This document shows, piece by piece, positions 18,932 through 28,741 of a DNA stretch of 64,000 bases. Below the pieces are notes generated by a model that saw only the letters and a program-made list of their open reading frames with translations, was not told the origin of the DNA and made no database searches. Within the stretch, counting starts at the first letter, position 1. The number at the start of each line of letters is the position of its first letter. The DNA lies in the NCBI GenBank assembly GCA_963791295.1, contig CAWBRY010000001.1:620001-684000 (forward strand), written 5' to 3'. Origin of the DNA: CAWBRY01 sp963791295. Its GTDB lineage: Bacteria; Bacteroidota; Bacteroidia; Chitinophagales; Chitinophagaceae. Position numbers and translations under genes: made by a program.

Positions 18932-19033
18932 CCGCCCATTTTCTAGCAACGGGTTTTAACCCGTTGCAAATGATCCGGTTTTTACCCGTTGCAGATGATC
19001 CGATTTTAACCCGTAGTTGGGCGGTGATTGGTG
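18932..19033. repeat. REP-like hairpin with 25-bp tandem repeats
   Basis: This lies within a 520-bp gene-free stretch (18745-19264). It contains a perfect 10-bp inverted repeat with a 2-base loop (GCAACGGGTT/AACCCGTTGC, 18946-18967). A 25-bp direct repeat starts at 18959, 18984 and (partial) 19009 (ACCCGTTGCAAATGATCCGG-type). Outer arms CCGCCCA (18932-18938) and TGGGCGG (19018-19024) could close the whole element. The compact imperfect-palindrome style resembles REP/BIME elements. The rest of the gap shows no gene. Confidence 0.65.
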
Positions 19034-19264
19034 ATAAAAAGATAATATCGAATTAAAAAATATCGTACCTTAATTCCCTTATTATTGTAGTAACTAGTTA
19101 TCTGGACAAATAACTGAATCTTCAGCTTTTGCTCGCCTAAGTAAATCGAGAGGCATACCTGGTCAGTTGTGGCATTGACTTGTGAAATTTTTTGGTGTCT
19201 CTTATCGAACCCATGAAAAACGTAGATGAGGCAACCTTCACTCCATCCTGTTTAATTTAATTGA

Positions 19265-22200
19265 ATGAAAAACTACCTGCTTATTACATTTTCCAGAAAA
19301 TGTTATTGGATTGTCATTGGATTTCTACTCTGCAGCAATATCTTATTCGCGCAGACCTCTATAAGTGATTACGTTGTATTTGGCGGCAACGGCGCATGCC
19401 CCAACGGTCCTGGCCAAGCCCCGTGCAACTCTCCAGGATGCGCAGTGGTAATAGGAGGCTCTTCTGTCATAAATGGCGGATCCGTGGGGAGTTTCAAACT
19501 GGTCAAATCAACCGGGACCGTAACGTTCAACGGAAATATCTTCAGTGGCGGAACTGTGACCCTGGCCAACAATAATAAGGTAACGGGTAGAATAACTGCA
19601 GCGAATTCACCAACCACTTCCGGAACAATACTGTCAGTTGGATTTTATGCAAATCTTGGGGGCAATATAGATGTAAATGGAAAGATTGTAGTTGGCAGTG
19701 GCACCGTTTCTGGAAAAGTCACCCATCCGACAGGCACGACTTATACTGGCCCCACTCCCGGCGGCGGCAATGTTACCGGCACACCGTCTCTGCCGACATT
19801 GCCAACGATGCCCATCATCAATACTTTTCCCGCTTATGGTTCCACCTATATTACCAAGACGAAAACAATCACTCCCGGCGCCTATAATTATGTCAGCCTG
19901 GGCGGCAACGAAACGCTGACTCTTTCGGGTCCCGGCACTTATATCTTCAAATCGTTTTCAAGCTCCGGGCCAAATAGCAAACTCGTTTTTGACTTTAAGA
20001 ATACTACCACCGGTAATTTCATAATTTATATTCATGGTGACATTTCCCTGAATAAAATGACGGCAAGCACAATTAATGGAGGTGCTGCCACTCGTATCTA
20101 TACTGAGACTCACGGTAACGGTTCCACGAATATCTCTGATAGAAGCAGTTCATGTGATTTTTCAAACGGCTCAAACGGAAGCGGCAATGCCGCAATCTGG
20201 TTGGGTTCTATATGGGCACCCTATGCAGCTATTAAAATAGGATCTGGTACCGGTCCTTCTTCTATGATAACGGGAGCATTGTGGAGCGGCACGCAGATCA
20301 ACATCCAGGGTAATGCGACCATTAACTACGCACCGTTTGTATTTTGTACGCCGCCAAATGCTAACGCCGGGCCTGACAAGGCATTGGATTTTGGAAATCA
20401 AACCACCCTGGCCGGTACATCTTCAACACCAGGAGTAACATTCAGCTGGCAAGCTATTAATGGCGGAATGATATCATCGCCGGCAAATGCCGCCACTATT
20501 ACTGTTTCTTCTGCAGGCACTTATATTCTAACGGTTAGTTCATCTGCGACTTGTACTGCAAAAGACACGGCCATCGTAACGGGTAAGAACAATAATGTTA
20601 TTGGATCTGAATTAACATCCGTCTCTCAAAATTTTAGCCCAACTAATCCGCCTTCACCCTACTTCATCATTCAGAATTCTAAAATAATGATCGATGCGGT
20701 CGCAAAAGTGGGTCAAAGACCGGCCGCGAAAGCATTTTTGATCACAAATGGATTAACGGACACGATAACAAACGGTACCAGCAATTTTATTATCACCGGC
20801 TTATTCCCGATTGCGAACCTGACGGTGCTGAATAGCCGACCCGATTTATTTGTTTATGTCAGGCCATATTATGCACCTATAACTTTCGGAGGAATTGTAA
20901 CATCTGCTGGTGACGTTTCCATGCGTTCAAATTTTGTCCGCGACGGATATATTTTAAATGGTGACACACTTGGTGGTAATGGTGTTAAAGTGGGCATCAT
21001 CTCGAATAGCTTCAGTACGATCCTGGCTGGCACGACGAGTCCGATTAGAACAAATACAGCTGCTCAGGATATCGTGAATGGAGACCTGCCGGGTCTTGGA
21101 AATCCTAAGGGAAATCTCATACCCGTTCATGTTTTAAAAGAATCTCCTTCGATAAGTACCGACGAAGGAAGAGCCATGCTTCAGATCGTTCATGACGTAG
21201 CACCGAAAGCAGAACTTTATTTTCGAACTGGATTTATCAGTGCTGGCGATTTTGCGGTAGGAATAGATGAGTTGCGACAGGCTGGATGTAACATCATTGC
21301 TGACGATATCACCTATATAACAGAGCCTTTTCTCACAGATGGTGTAGTGGCCAGGGCTGCAGATGCTGCAGTAGCGGCAGGAACGACTTATTTTTCGGCG
21401 GCGGGTAATTTCGGCAACAAATCATATGAAAGTGCTTTCAGACCTGCGGTTAATAAACCACCGCTAATAGTCGGAACTCCACATGATTTTAGCGGCGCCG
21501 GTGATATTTTCCAAAGTGTGACACTCGCTCCGGGCAACTATACGATTGTTCTTCAATGGGTCGACGATATATATTCATTAGGCCAGACAGCTACCGGTGG
21601 TACAAAAAACGACCTGGACCTTTATTTAACTCCAAGTATAGATGGAACCGGACTTTTTGGATTTAATCGCAACAATACCAATGGCGATCCTATTGAGATT
21701 TTACCGTTTACAGTTAACAGCGCAGTTACGACGAATATCCTCATTACCAACAATACGATTGGCAGTAATCCTGCCAGTCTCAAGCTTATCGTTTTTAGAG
21801 GAGATATCACATTTAACGAATGGGCGACAGGAACTTCAACTCTTGTCGGCCAGGCAAATGCCGTGGGAGTTATCGCAGTAGGTGCGGCAAGATATGATAA
21901 GGCGCAACCGTTTCCTGGGCCACTAAGCGTAGAGACTTTTTCTTCTACGGGTGGAACATTCGTGAATAGTGTACAAAGAAATAAGCCAGAACTTGTCGCT
22001 CCCGATGGAGTTAACACGACTGTTAATTTAGGAGGAGACTACGACCATGAAGGAAATTCATTTTCGAATTTCTTCGGAACTTCCGCCGCTGCCCCTCATG
22101 CTGCAGGAGTTGCGGCGCTGATCATCGAGGGAAGGAAAAGATATTTATCTGGCAATCCGTCCACTACCCCAGCTCAGATAAGAACAATTCTGCAAACTAC

Positions 22201-25200
22201 AGCCACCGACATTATAACACCGCCGGCGATTCCCGGATTTGATTTTTCATCCGGCTTCGGATTTATCAATGCTGATGCATCCATGCGAACATTTGCTGCG
22301 CCCAATCCGGCGCTTATTCAATTGGTAATACCTCCGGCAACCACACCGGGTCAAGCTCCATTTCAACTGACGGTGACTGGATTTAACTTGAGCCCGACTT
22401 CAGTTATTTATTTTCGAGATATACCTCTTACGCCCACCAACGTAGTTAATTCGGGAACTGCTACCGTTACCATACCCGCATTTATGGGTAATCCTCCGAT
22501 CAAAGTCGTTACGCCGCCGAATATTACAGGTGGCCTGGACGGCGGAACCAGTAATATTTTGAATTTCTTTGACCCGGTTAAAAAGAAAATACTTGTTACG
22601 GCTAACAACGTATCCAAAAAATATGCTCAGCAGCTTCCTCCATTTACAACTAATGTCAGAGTGATTACCGGTTTTGCCCCGGATGAGGATACATTAACCC
22701 TGGCTCAGGCTGGGCTGACCCTGGATGCGTTGGGGCTAACCAACGTGACTTTCACAACGCCCGCAAATGCGAATAGCGACGTGGGAACTTATAGCATCAC
22801 ACCATCCAGGATATTTGATCCATTGAACGCAGTTGACATTGGGCTTAAAGAGCTTTATGATTATATTTTTTCACCCGCCGGAAGCCTCACCATAGAAAAG
22901 CTTCCTGTTACTATTACTGCACAAGGGGCAAATGTTACCTATGGACAAAAAATTCCCGACATCCAGTTTACTTATCAATTTACCAATACGAACGATGGAA
23001 CTACTATTCCGAATTCGTCAGCTTTCCTGAGCGGAATTCAATCAGCCCATCAAAGTCAATTGGCAAAGGATGGACTTGGAAAAGATATATTGGGACTTGT
23101 AAATGGCAAGGCTGTTACTATTGAGAATGGTAAGGCAGTAACGATAGAAAACGGTAAGGCTGTGACGATAGAAAATGGGCAGGCATTTACCATAACAAAT
23201 GGAGTTAAACTACCGGTGGTAAATGCACAAGCTTTGACAATTGTCAATGGAGTTGTCACTGCGACCACAGGTATTAATCTGACTTCTGCACAGGTAGCCA
23301 ACCTTAGCTTGCTGGCAACAACGAAAGCTCTGCAAAATGTGCGTCAGGTTCCAAGTAAGACATTGGTTAATGGCAATTATGTCGCTGGTTCTGCAACGAG
23401 CGTAGTGGATATCACACAGGAATCCATTCTGGATTATAATGTAAATGCCGCGCAAACCTCTATGCTCAGTTCGGTTTCAGATGTTCACAAAAAGGGATTG
23501 GTGGATATTGAGTCATATTCCAATGGCAAGGCAGTAACTATAGAGAATGGAAAAGCAGTTACCATTGAAAATGGCCAGGAAATTACGCTTCAAAATGGAA
23601 AAGCCGTGACGATAGAAAATGGCCAGGCGGTCACTATTGAAAATGGAATACCTGTTCCGATTGTAAGTAGCCAGAATAAAACAGCGGTCATCGTGGATAC
23701 GACTGATGTGGGCAGCAATTCGGCTTCACTAAAAGCAGTAAATACGATAACCGGCTTTGACGTAGGCAGTCAGTTCATTATACCGGGTTCTTTAGTCAAT
23801 AGTAATCTGGATATTACACATGTCGCAGGGGTTGTTAATATAAATCCTGCTCCGGTTACTATTAAGCCCACGCCTGGCCAAAGCAAATTCCCCAGCGCGA
23901 ATGATCCCGTATTTACATTCACCAATAATGCGGGCCTGGCGTCAACCGATTTTACCGGTGCCTTGGGTCGCGTAAGTGGCAATAATATTGGCACCTATGC
24001 GTATACGTTAGGTACTCTTTCCGCCGGGAATAACTACAGTTTAGTTCTTTCCACGGTCGCTCCAGTCGCGAAATTCGAAATCAAATGCCAGGCAGTTATC
24101 ATCACGCCCACCGCCGGCCTTAATAAAGTATATGGATCCGCTGATCCGACATTTACGTTTACGAACAACGCCGGTTTAACTGCCGCTGCATTTACAGGTG
24201 CATTGAGTCGTGTAACCGGCAATAACGTTGGCACCTACGCCTATAAGCTGGGTACTTTGTCTGCAGGGCCAAACTTTACCTTATCTCTTTCTACTACTTC
24301 ACCCGTGCCGAAATTTGCGATCACCAAAGCGCCATTGCAGGTAAAGGCAGATGACAAAGTGATTTCCAAAGGTGATGCATTGCCGTATTTTACATCCACC
24401 ATTACGGGACTTAAAAATGGAGATAATCCGACGGTGTCTTATTCACTAAGTCCAGCATGCAGCGGAGCCGCGGGTATATATTCAATTAAACCATCATTGT
24501 ATTCATTTGGAAATTCGATAAACTACACGATCACGTATACGAACGGCATACTTTATATAAATCCAAAAGGATATGGAGTAGACGAAGTGGAGACTTACCT
24601 GGATTGTGTTGAAGACAGAGGTGCATCCTATGTGCCGGCCAATCGGAGGTATGTTGCACGTTTCTATAGCAAAAATCCGAATTCGACACCGGTGTATGTG
24701 CCTGTAGGCGCGGATAATAAGCTTTCGTCTTCAGGCTCATTTGATGCTTCTTTGCAGGCATTCATCTTCTTGCCTGGAAACGGAACCACGAAATTCAATG
24801 TGCCTTTTGATGGTGTTTCGTTAAAATGGGAATTGAGAACCTACGACGGAAGCACCAAGGTTACCAAATCGGTTACAGCCAACACCTCATCGAAAAAGTG
24901 CACCACTATTGCCTCAAGGAGCGCAGAAACGACAAGCGAGGAAGTGGAAGAAGTACCGATAATCAATACGACGGTCTATCCCAATCCCGCAGGCACGTCA
25001 GTAATCATTAATACGCTGACCGAGCCGTTGAGTGAAAAAGGCATATTGTTATTTGATATAAATGGTAAATCGTCGCCCGCAAGAGTTTCAAAAAGATTGT
25101 CTGCCACCAGTTTAGAGATCGATGTCTCCCACATGGCACAAGGACTTTATCTGATAAGAATGAAAGTGGGAAGTGGTTATAGAACAATTCGTTTTGTAAA

Positions 25201-25207
25201 AGGGTAA
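19265..25207 (+). CDS. Giant secreted subtilase-like protein with MBG domains, NGKAVTIE repeats and T9SS tail
   Basis: The 1980-residue product has a signal peptide (cleavage near LFAQ). In order it carries a Gly/Thr-rich beta-solenoid-like N-terminus (about 35-360), a PKD-like domain (about 365-440), a subtilase-like domain (about 565-1015), an IPT-like piece, then MBG domains to about 1780. The last 80 residues are a Por secretion sorting domain (VYPNPAGTSVII start). In the protease domain, Ser940 (GTSAAAPHAAG) and oxyanion Asn715 (SAAGNFG) are present, but the Asp position is Asn581 (GIISNSFS) and the His position is Glu634 (DEGRAM). One MBG domain holds two blocks of an 8-residue repeat, residues 1280-1329 and 1420-1467. 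It is probably cell-surface anchored or released. Whether it is proteolytic is doubtful. Confidence 0.85.
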   Translation: MKNYLLITFSRKCYWIVIGFLLCSNILFAQTSISDYVVFGGNGACPNGPGQAPCNSPGCAVVIGGSSVINGGSVGSFKLVKSTGTVTFNGNIFSGGTVTLANNNKVTGRITAANSPTTSGTILSVGFYANLGGNIDVNGKIVVGSGTVSGKVTHPTGTTYTGPTPGGGNVTGTPSLPTLPTMPIINTFPAYGSTYITKTKTITPGAYNYVSLGGNETLTLSGPGTYIFKSFSSSGPNSKLVFDFKNTTTGNFIIYIHGDISLNKMTASTINGGAATRIYTETHGNGSTNISDRSSSCDFSNGSNGSGNAAIWLGSIWAPYAAIKIGSGTGPSSMITGALWSGTQINIQGNATINYAPFVFCTPPNANAGPDKALDFGNQTTLAGTSSTPGVTFSWQAINGGMISSPANAATITVSSAGTYILTVSSSATCTAKDTAIVTGKNNNVIGSELTSVSQNFSPTNPPSPYFIIQNSKIMIDAVAKVGQRPAAKAFLITNGLTDTITNGTSNFIITGLFPIANLTVLNSRPDLFVYVRPYYAPITFGGIVTSAGDVSMRSNFVRDGYILNGDTLGGNGVKVGIISNSFSTILAGTTSPIRTNTAAQDIVNGDLPGLGNPKGNLIPVHVLKESPSISTDEGRAMLQIVHDVAPKAELYFRTGFISAGDFAVGIDELRQAGCNIIADDITYITEPFLTDGVVARAADAAVAAGTTYFSAAGNFGNKSYESAFRPAVNKPPLIVGTPHDFSGAGDIFQSVTLAPGNYTIVLQWVDDIYSLGQTATGGTKNDLDLYLTPSIDGTGLFGFNRNNTNGDPIEILPFTVNSAVTTNILITNNTIGSNPASLKLIVFRGDITFNEWATGTSTLVGQANAVGVIAVGAARYDKAQPFPGPLSVETFSSTGGTFVNSVQRNKPELVAPDGVNTTVNLGGDYDHEGNSFSNFFGTSAAAPHAAGVAALIIEGRKRYLSGNPSTTPAQIRTILQTTATDIITPPAIPGFDFSSGFGFINADASMRTFAAPNPALIQLVIPPATTPGQAPFQLTVTGFNLSPTSVIYFRDIPLTPTNVVNSGTATVTIPAFMGNPPIKVVTPPNITGGLDGGTSNILNFFDPVKKKILVTANNVSKKYAQQLPPFTTNVRVITGFAPDEDTLTLAQAGLTLDALGLTNVTFTTPANANSDVGTYSITPSRIFDPLNAVDIGLKELYDYIFSPAGSLTIEKLPVTITAQGANVTYGQKIPDIQFTYQFTNTNDGTTIPNSSAFLSGIQSAHQSQLAKDGLGKDILGLVNGKAVTIENGKAVTIENGKAVTIENGQAFTITNGVKLPVVNAQALTIVNGVVTATTGINLTSAQVANLSLLATTKALQNVRQVPSKTLVNGNYVAGSATSVVDITQESILDYNVNAAQTSMLSSVSDVHKKGLVDIESYSNGKAVTIENGKAVTIENGQEITLQNGKAVTIENGQAVTIENGIPVPIVSSQNKTAVIVDTTDVGSNSASLKAVNTITGFDVGSQFIIPGSLVNSNLDITHVAGVVNINPAPVTIKPTPGQSKFPSANDPVFTFTNNAGLASTDFTGALGRVSGNNIGTYAYTLGTLSAGNNYSLVLSTVAPVAKFEIKCQAVIITPTAGLNKVYGSADPTFTFTNNAGLTAAAFTGALSRVTGNNVGTYAYKLGTLSAGPNFTLSLSTTSPVPKFAITKAPLQVKADDKVISKGDALPYFTSTITGLKNGDNPTVSYSLSPACSGAAGIYSIKPSLYSFGNSINYTITYTNGILYINPKGYGVDEVETYLDCVEDRGASYVPANRRYVARFYSKNPNSTPVYVPVGADNKLSSSGSFDASLQAFIFLPGNGTTKFNVPFDGVSLKWELRTYDGSTKVTKSVTANTSSKKCTTIASRSAETTSEEVEEVPIINTTVYPNPAGTSVIINTLTEPLSEKGILLFDINGKSSPARVSKRLSATSLEIDVSHMAQGLYLIRMKVGSGYRTIRFVKG
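23102..23247 (+). repeat. 24-bp coding repeat, block 1 (NGKAVTIE)
   Basis: Six consecutive 24-bp units code for NGKAVTIE three times, then NGQAFTIT, NGVKLPVV and NAQALTIV. The units differ at many synonymous positions (for example gctgttact against gcagtaacg for Ala-Val-Thr), so the amino-acid pattern is better conserved than the DNA. The block interrupts an MBG domain that starts at TITAQGANVTYGQKIP. Confidence 0.9.
23522..23665 (+). repeat. 24-bp coding repeat, block 2 (NGKAVTIE)
   Basis: Six units code for NGKAVTIE, NGKAVTIE, NGQEITLQ, NGKAVTIE, NGQAVTIE and NGIPVPIV. Block 2 is separated from block 1 by about 90 residues without the repeat and is followed by the closing strands of the interrupted MBG domain (FIIPGSLVNSNLDI, then VVNINPAPVTI). 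Confidence 0.9.
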
Positions 25208-25275
25208 CTTTGGGGCAGAGCGAAAACTGCGGATCGACATAAACATATACGAGTACCTATGTAAATCCTATTTGT

Positions 25276-27279
25276 ATGAAGAAATTTATCGTTTGCCTGA
25301 TTTTGTTTGCTCTTTACCTGGAGAGCAAAACACAGGAGGTTGAGAAGATTTCCTCAGGAAAAGATACTGCGTACGTAAATGGCTTGCTTCAACAGAGTAA
25401 GGAACTCACCCGGGATGAGCCGGAGAAAGCGATAAGCATAGCGATCCAGGCAAAGACAGTCGCGGAAAAAATAAAGTTTCCGCAAGGCGTTGCCTACGCG
25501 TTGAAAAGCATTGGCCAGGTCTACAAAAAGCAAGGAAAGTTCCTGGAAGCTCTCGAAAATTATCGCCAGTCATTGAAGTTATTTGAAGAAATAAAAGATG
25601 ATGTGGGGATCTCCAATCTGTACAATAACATCGGGAATGTTTACTACGATCAGAGTGATGATGTAAAAGCGCTGGAAAATTATCTGAAGTCCTTGAAATT
25701 TGCCGAATTCTCTGGAGATAAACTGCGGACTCTTTCTGCACTCAACAATATAGGTGCTGTATATAATAATAAGTCGGCTACCCGTGACAAGGCGCTCCAT
25801 TATTATTTGCGGGCCCTGCCAATCAGCGAAGAAATCGGAAAGAAAAATGAATTAGGCGCTATTAATGTCAACATAGGCAACATTTACGCTGAAAAGCTGG
25901 ATGCTGGTAAGGCCATGATTTATTTCAATCAGGCGTTAAAGATATTTGGCAATTCGGAAGGCAGTCTCGATGCCTATAACTCCATTGGCCAATTATATAA
26001 GAATCAAGGCAGGTACGATCTCGCATTGAAAAACCATTTCCAGGCTTTAGGACTTGCACAGGAATTGGATGTCAAGATATCCATTGTTAAATCCCTGATC
26101 GGGCTGGGAAATGTTTATGAAAAACAGGGTGACTATCAAAATGCTATTGGTTATTATAAAAAAGCGGAAGAACCAGCTTTAGAAATCAGCGCTGACATTG
26201 AATTGAAAGAAATTTACGAGAACATGTCAATGGCTTATGCGAAATCGGCTGATTATGGTAATGCATTTAAATACCAATCTCTTTTTTCTAATATTAAAGA
26301 CACGCTTTATAATATTGAAAACGATAAGAAGCTGGGAAGCCTTCAATTTGACTTTGATCTGCAAAAGAAGCAAGGCGAAATTAATCTTCTTACAAAGGAT
26401 AAGGCACTTATTGACCTGAGTTTGAGAAGACAGCGGCTTGCCAAAAAAGCATCGATGATTGGGTTGGGTCTTCTTGCCCTGATTGCGTTACTTATCTTCA
26501 GAAGTTATCGTGTAAAAGCAAGAACGAATAGATTACTTGACAAGCAAAAGGATGAAATTGAGAACTTGCTATTAAATATACTTCCATCGGAGGTCGCCAA
26601 AGAATTGCGCGTGCAGGGACACGCTGTTCCGAGGTATTATGATTCTGTATCGGTCATGTTCACCGACTTTAAGGGGTTTACCACCATCGCTGATAAAATG
26701 GCCCCACAGGCGCTGGTTGAAGAACTCAACACGTGTTTTATGACTTTCGACAGCATAATAGAGAAATACAACCTGGAAAAGATTAAGACGATCGGCGATT
26801 CTTATATGTGCGCCGGCGGTATTCCAACCCCGGATAAGGACCATATTTATAATATGGTAAAAGCGAGTTTGGAAATAAAAGATTATATCGTTCAGAATAA
26901 TATCAGAAGGGGTGAAGCAGGATTGGATTCCTGGTATCTGCGAATCGGGATCCATGTTGGACCGGTCGTGGCTGGTGTGGTGGGAAAGAAGAAGTATGCA
27001 TATGATATCTGGGGAGGATCAGTAAATATCGCGAGCAGGATGGAGAGTAAAGGGGAAGCGGGGAAAGTAAATATTTCATCAGCGGTATATGAATTGATCA
27101 AAGACAGGTACAATTGCATCTATCGGGGTAGAATTTTTGCAAAAAATATTGGAGAAATTGATATGTATTTTGTGGAAAATGAAATTGACCTCTCCGAGGC
27201 AGGAACAGCTGCGACCAATATTGGAAAAGGGAATGAAAGAGTTCATTATCTAAAAATGGATGAGGGAGTAAATGAATAA
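25276..27279 (+). CDS. TPR-sensor class III adenylate cyclase
   Basis: The 667-residue product has a signal peptide (near ESKTQE), about eight TPR repeats (residues about 45-330), a transmembrane helix near 393-412, a short linker helix, and a C-terminal class III nucleotidyl cyclase domain. All catalytic residues are visible: metal-binding Asp464 (FTDFKGF) and Asp508 (KTIGDSYM), adenine-selecting Lys504 and Asp577 (AYDIWGG), and transition-state Asn584 and Arg588 (VNIASRM). It should make cAMP in the cytosol in response to a periplasmic signal read by the TPR domain. It lies 68 bp after the giant secreted protein on the same strand. Confidence 0.92.
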   Translation: MKKFIVCLILFALYLESKTQEVEKISSGKDTAYVNGLLQQSKELTRDEPEKAISIAIQAKTVAEKIKFPQGVAYALKSIGQVYKKQGKFLEALENYRQSLKLFEEIKDDVGISNLYNNIGNVYYDQSDDVKALENYLKSLKFAEFSGDKLRTLSALNNIGAVYNNKSATRDKALHYYLRALPISEEIGKKNELGAINVNIGNIYAEKLDAGKAMIYFNQALKIFGNSEGSLDAYNSIGQLYKNQGRYDLALKNHFQALGLAQELDVKISIVKSLIGLGNVYEKQGDYQNAIGYYKKAEEPALEISADIELKEIYENMSMAYAKSADYGNAFKYQSLFSNIKDTLYNIENDKKLGSLQFDFDLQKKQGEINLLTKDKALIDLSLRRQRLAKKASMIGLGLLALIALLIFRSYRVKARTNRLLDKQKDEIENLLLNILPSEVAKELRVQGHAVPRYYDSVSVMFTDFKGFTTIADKMAPQALVEELNTCFMTFDSIIEKYNLEKIKTIGDSYMCAGGIPTPDKDHIYNMVKASLEIKDYIVQNNIRRGEAGLDSWYLRIGIHVGPVVAGVVGKKKYAYDIWGGSVNIASRMESKGEAGKVNISSAVYELIKDRYNCIYRGRIFAKNIGEIDMYFVENEIDLSEAGTAATNIGKGNERVHYLKMDEGVNE

Positions 27280-27390
27280 GTATTAGAGAAAGAAACTTCA
27301 GTATAATTATAGAGTCCCCCTAAATCTATGTGAGTTGCTATTGCTTGCCGGACACATTGGGCATTCCCAACAGGTATTCTTAAATCAATA

Positions 27391-28722
27391 ATGAAGAAAG
27401 TTGCTCAAATATCAACCGAACAGGCAGCTGCTTTAGTGAAAGATGGCGACGTCATTTTTGGAGGGGGGTTCGGGATGACGGGTCATCCGGTCCACCTCTT
27501 ACATGCGTTGGCAAAAACAAAAGTCAGAAACCTTACTTATATCGGCAACAATGTCGGTGAGCCTAATCTAGGAGGCGGTAAACTTTTATCAAACGGGCAA
27601 ATAAGAAAGATCATCGGCTCATTTTTTACCAGCAATCGTGACGCAGTTAAAGCAGCGCAAAATGGCAGCGTCGAGTATGAACTGTTGCCTCAGGGCACAT
27701 TGGCCGAAGCTATTCGCGCTGGAGGGGCTGGCATTGGCGGATTTTATACTCCTACATCTGCCGGAACTATCATTGCCGGGAATAAGGAAACGAAATGGAT
27801 TGATGGCAAGGAATATGTTTTTGAAAAAGCAATCCATGCCAATATTGCTTTTATCAGAGCATGGAAGGCAGACATCGCCGGCAATTTGCAATACCGGATG
27901 ACCGAACAAAATTTTAATAAAGCGATGGCGACCGCGGCAGATATCGTCATCGCCGAAGTCGAACAGATTGTCCCGCTGGGGGATATCGAACCGGAGTGCA
28001 TTCATACACCTGGCTGTTTTGTTGATTATTTAGTTCAGGCAAACCTATTAGAAGAAGATTTGGGAATGTCTTCACATATAATAAGTGGGGACGGGAATGA
28101 TGTAAGAATGAAAATTGCCAGAAGAGCTTTTGCTGAGTTGAAGAAAGGAGAGGTGATTAATCTCGGGATTGGCATACCTACCCTGGTTGCCGATCTAATC
28201 AAGCCGGAGGATGAAATCAATATTCATACGGAGAATGGTATGTTGGGTGTGGGGCCCGCACCGCCTGGAAATGCGAGTGCATTGGACTATCCTGTGAATG
28301 CCGGAAAAGTTCCAGTTACTGCATTGAAGGGAAGCAGTTATTTTGATAGCGCCGAATCATTTGCGATGATCCGTGGGCAGCACATCGATGTAGCCATCAT
28401 GGGTGGATTGCAGGTAGATGAAGAAGCTAATCTTGCCAATTGGACCGTTCCGGGAAAACCTTTATTGGGAGTTGGTGGCGCCATGGACCTGGCCAGCGGT
28501 GCAAAAAGATTGATCATTACCATGACCCATACTGACAGTCATGGATCTTCTAAAATTGTTCCTTTCTGCACATTGCCATTGACAGCGCGGAAAGTCGTCG
28601 ACATGATCATTACTGATCTCGCTGTATTTTCATTTGATGACGGAAAGCTTACATTGACCGAACTTATGCCGGGAGTGAGCCTTGCTGAAGTAAAAGAAAA
28701 AACAACAGCCAGATTTAGCTAG
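27391..28722 (+). CDS. 3-oxoacid (3-oxoadipate-type) CoA-transferase, fused A and B subunits
   Basis: The 443-residue product joins both halves of a family I CoA-transferase in one chain. The A part (residues about 1-215) has DGDVIFGGGFGMTGHP and AGGAGIGGFYTPTSAGT. The B part (about 230-440) has KKGEVINLGIGIPTLVAD and the catalytic Glu in HTENGMLGVGP. Such enzymes move CoA from succinyl-CoA to acetoacetate or 3-oxoadipate. The next gene encodes maleylacetate reductase, whose product is 3-oxoadipate. That context favours a LinGH/PcaIJ-type role over ketone-body use. It is the first gene of a four-gene run. Confidence 0.92.
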   Translation: MKKVAQISTEQAAALVKDGDVIFGGGFGMTGHPVHLLHALAKTKVRNLTYIGNNVGEPNLGGGKLLSNGQIRKIIGSFFTSNRDAVKAAQNGSVEYELLPQGTLAEAIRAGGAGIGGFYTPTSAGTIIAGNKETKWIDGKEYVFEKAIHANIAFIRAWKADIAGNLQYRMTEQNFNKAMATAADIVIAEVEQIVPLGDIEPECIHTPGCFVDYLVQANLLEEDLGMSSHIISGDGNDVRMKIARRAFAELKKGEVINLGIGIPTLVADLIKPEDEINIHTENGMLGVGPAPPGNASALDYPVNAGKVPVTALKGSSYFDSAESFAMIRGQHIDVAIMGGLQVDEEANLANWTVPGKPLLGVGGAMDLASGAKRLIITMTHTDSHGSSKIVPFCTLPLTARKVVDMIITDLAVFSFDDGKLTLTELMPGVSLAEVKEKTTARFS

Positions 28723-28741
28723 AAATTATCGCCCTTATAAC

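Noticed and set aside
23102..23665. CRISPR-like array
   Set aside because: The 24-bp repeats are coding, in frame, without unique spacers, and vary at synonymous positions.
19265..25207. Ice-binding protein
   Set aside because: The Gly/Thr-rich N-terminal solenoid has an ice-binding-protein-like look, but the diagnostic DUF3494 order is not clear and the protein continues into a subtilase-like domain.
27391..28722. Acetoacetate/ketone-body CoA-transferase as primary role
   Set aside because: The fold permits it, but the adjacent maleylacetate reductase and dioxygenase point to 3-oxoadipate. It is kept only as an alternative.
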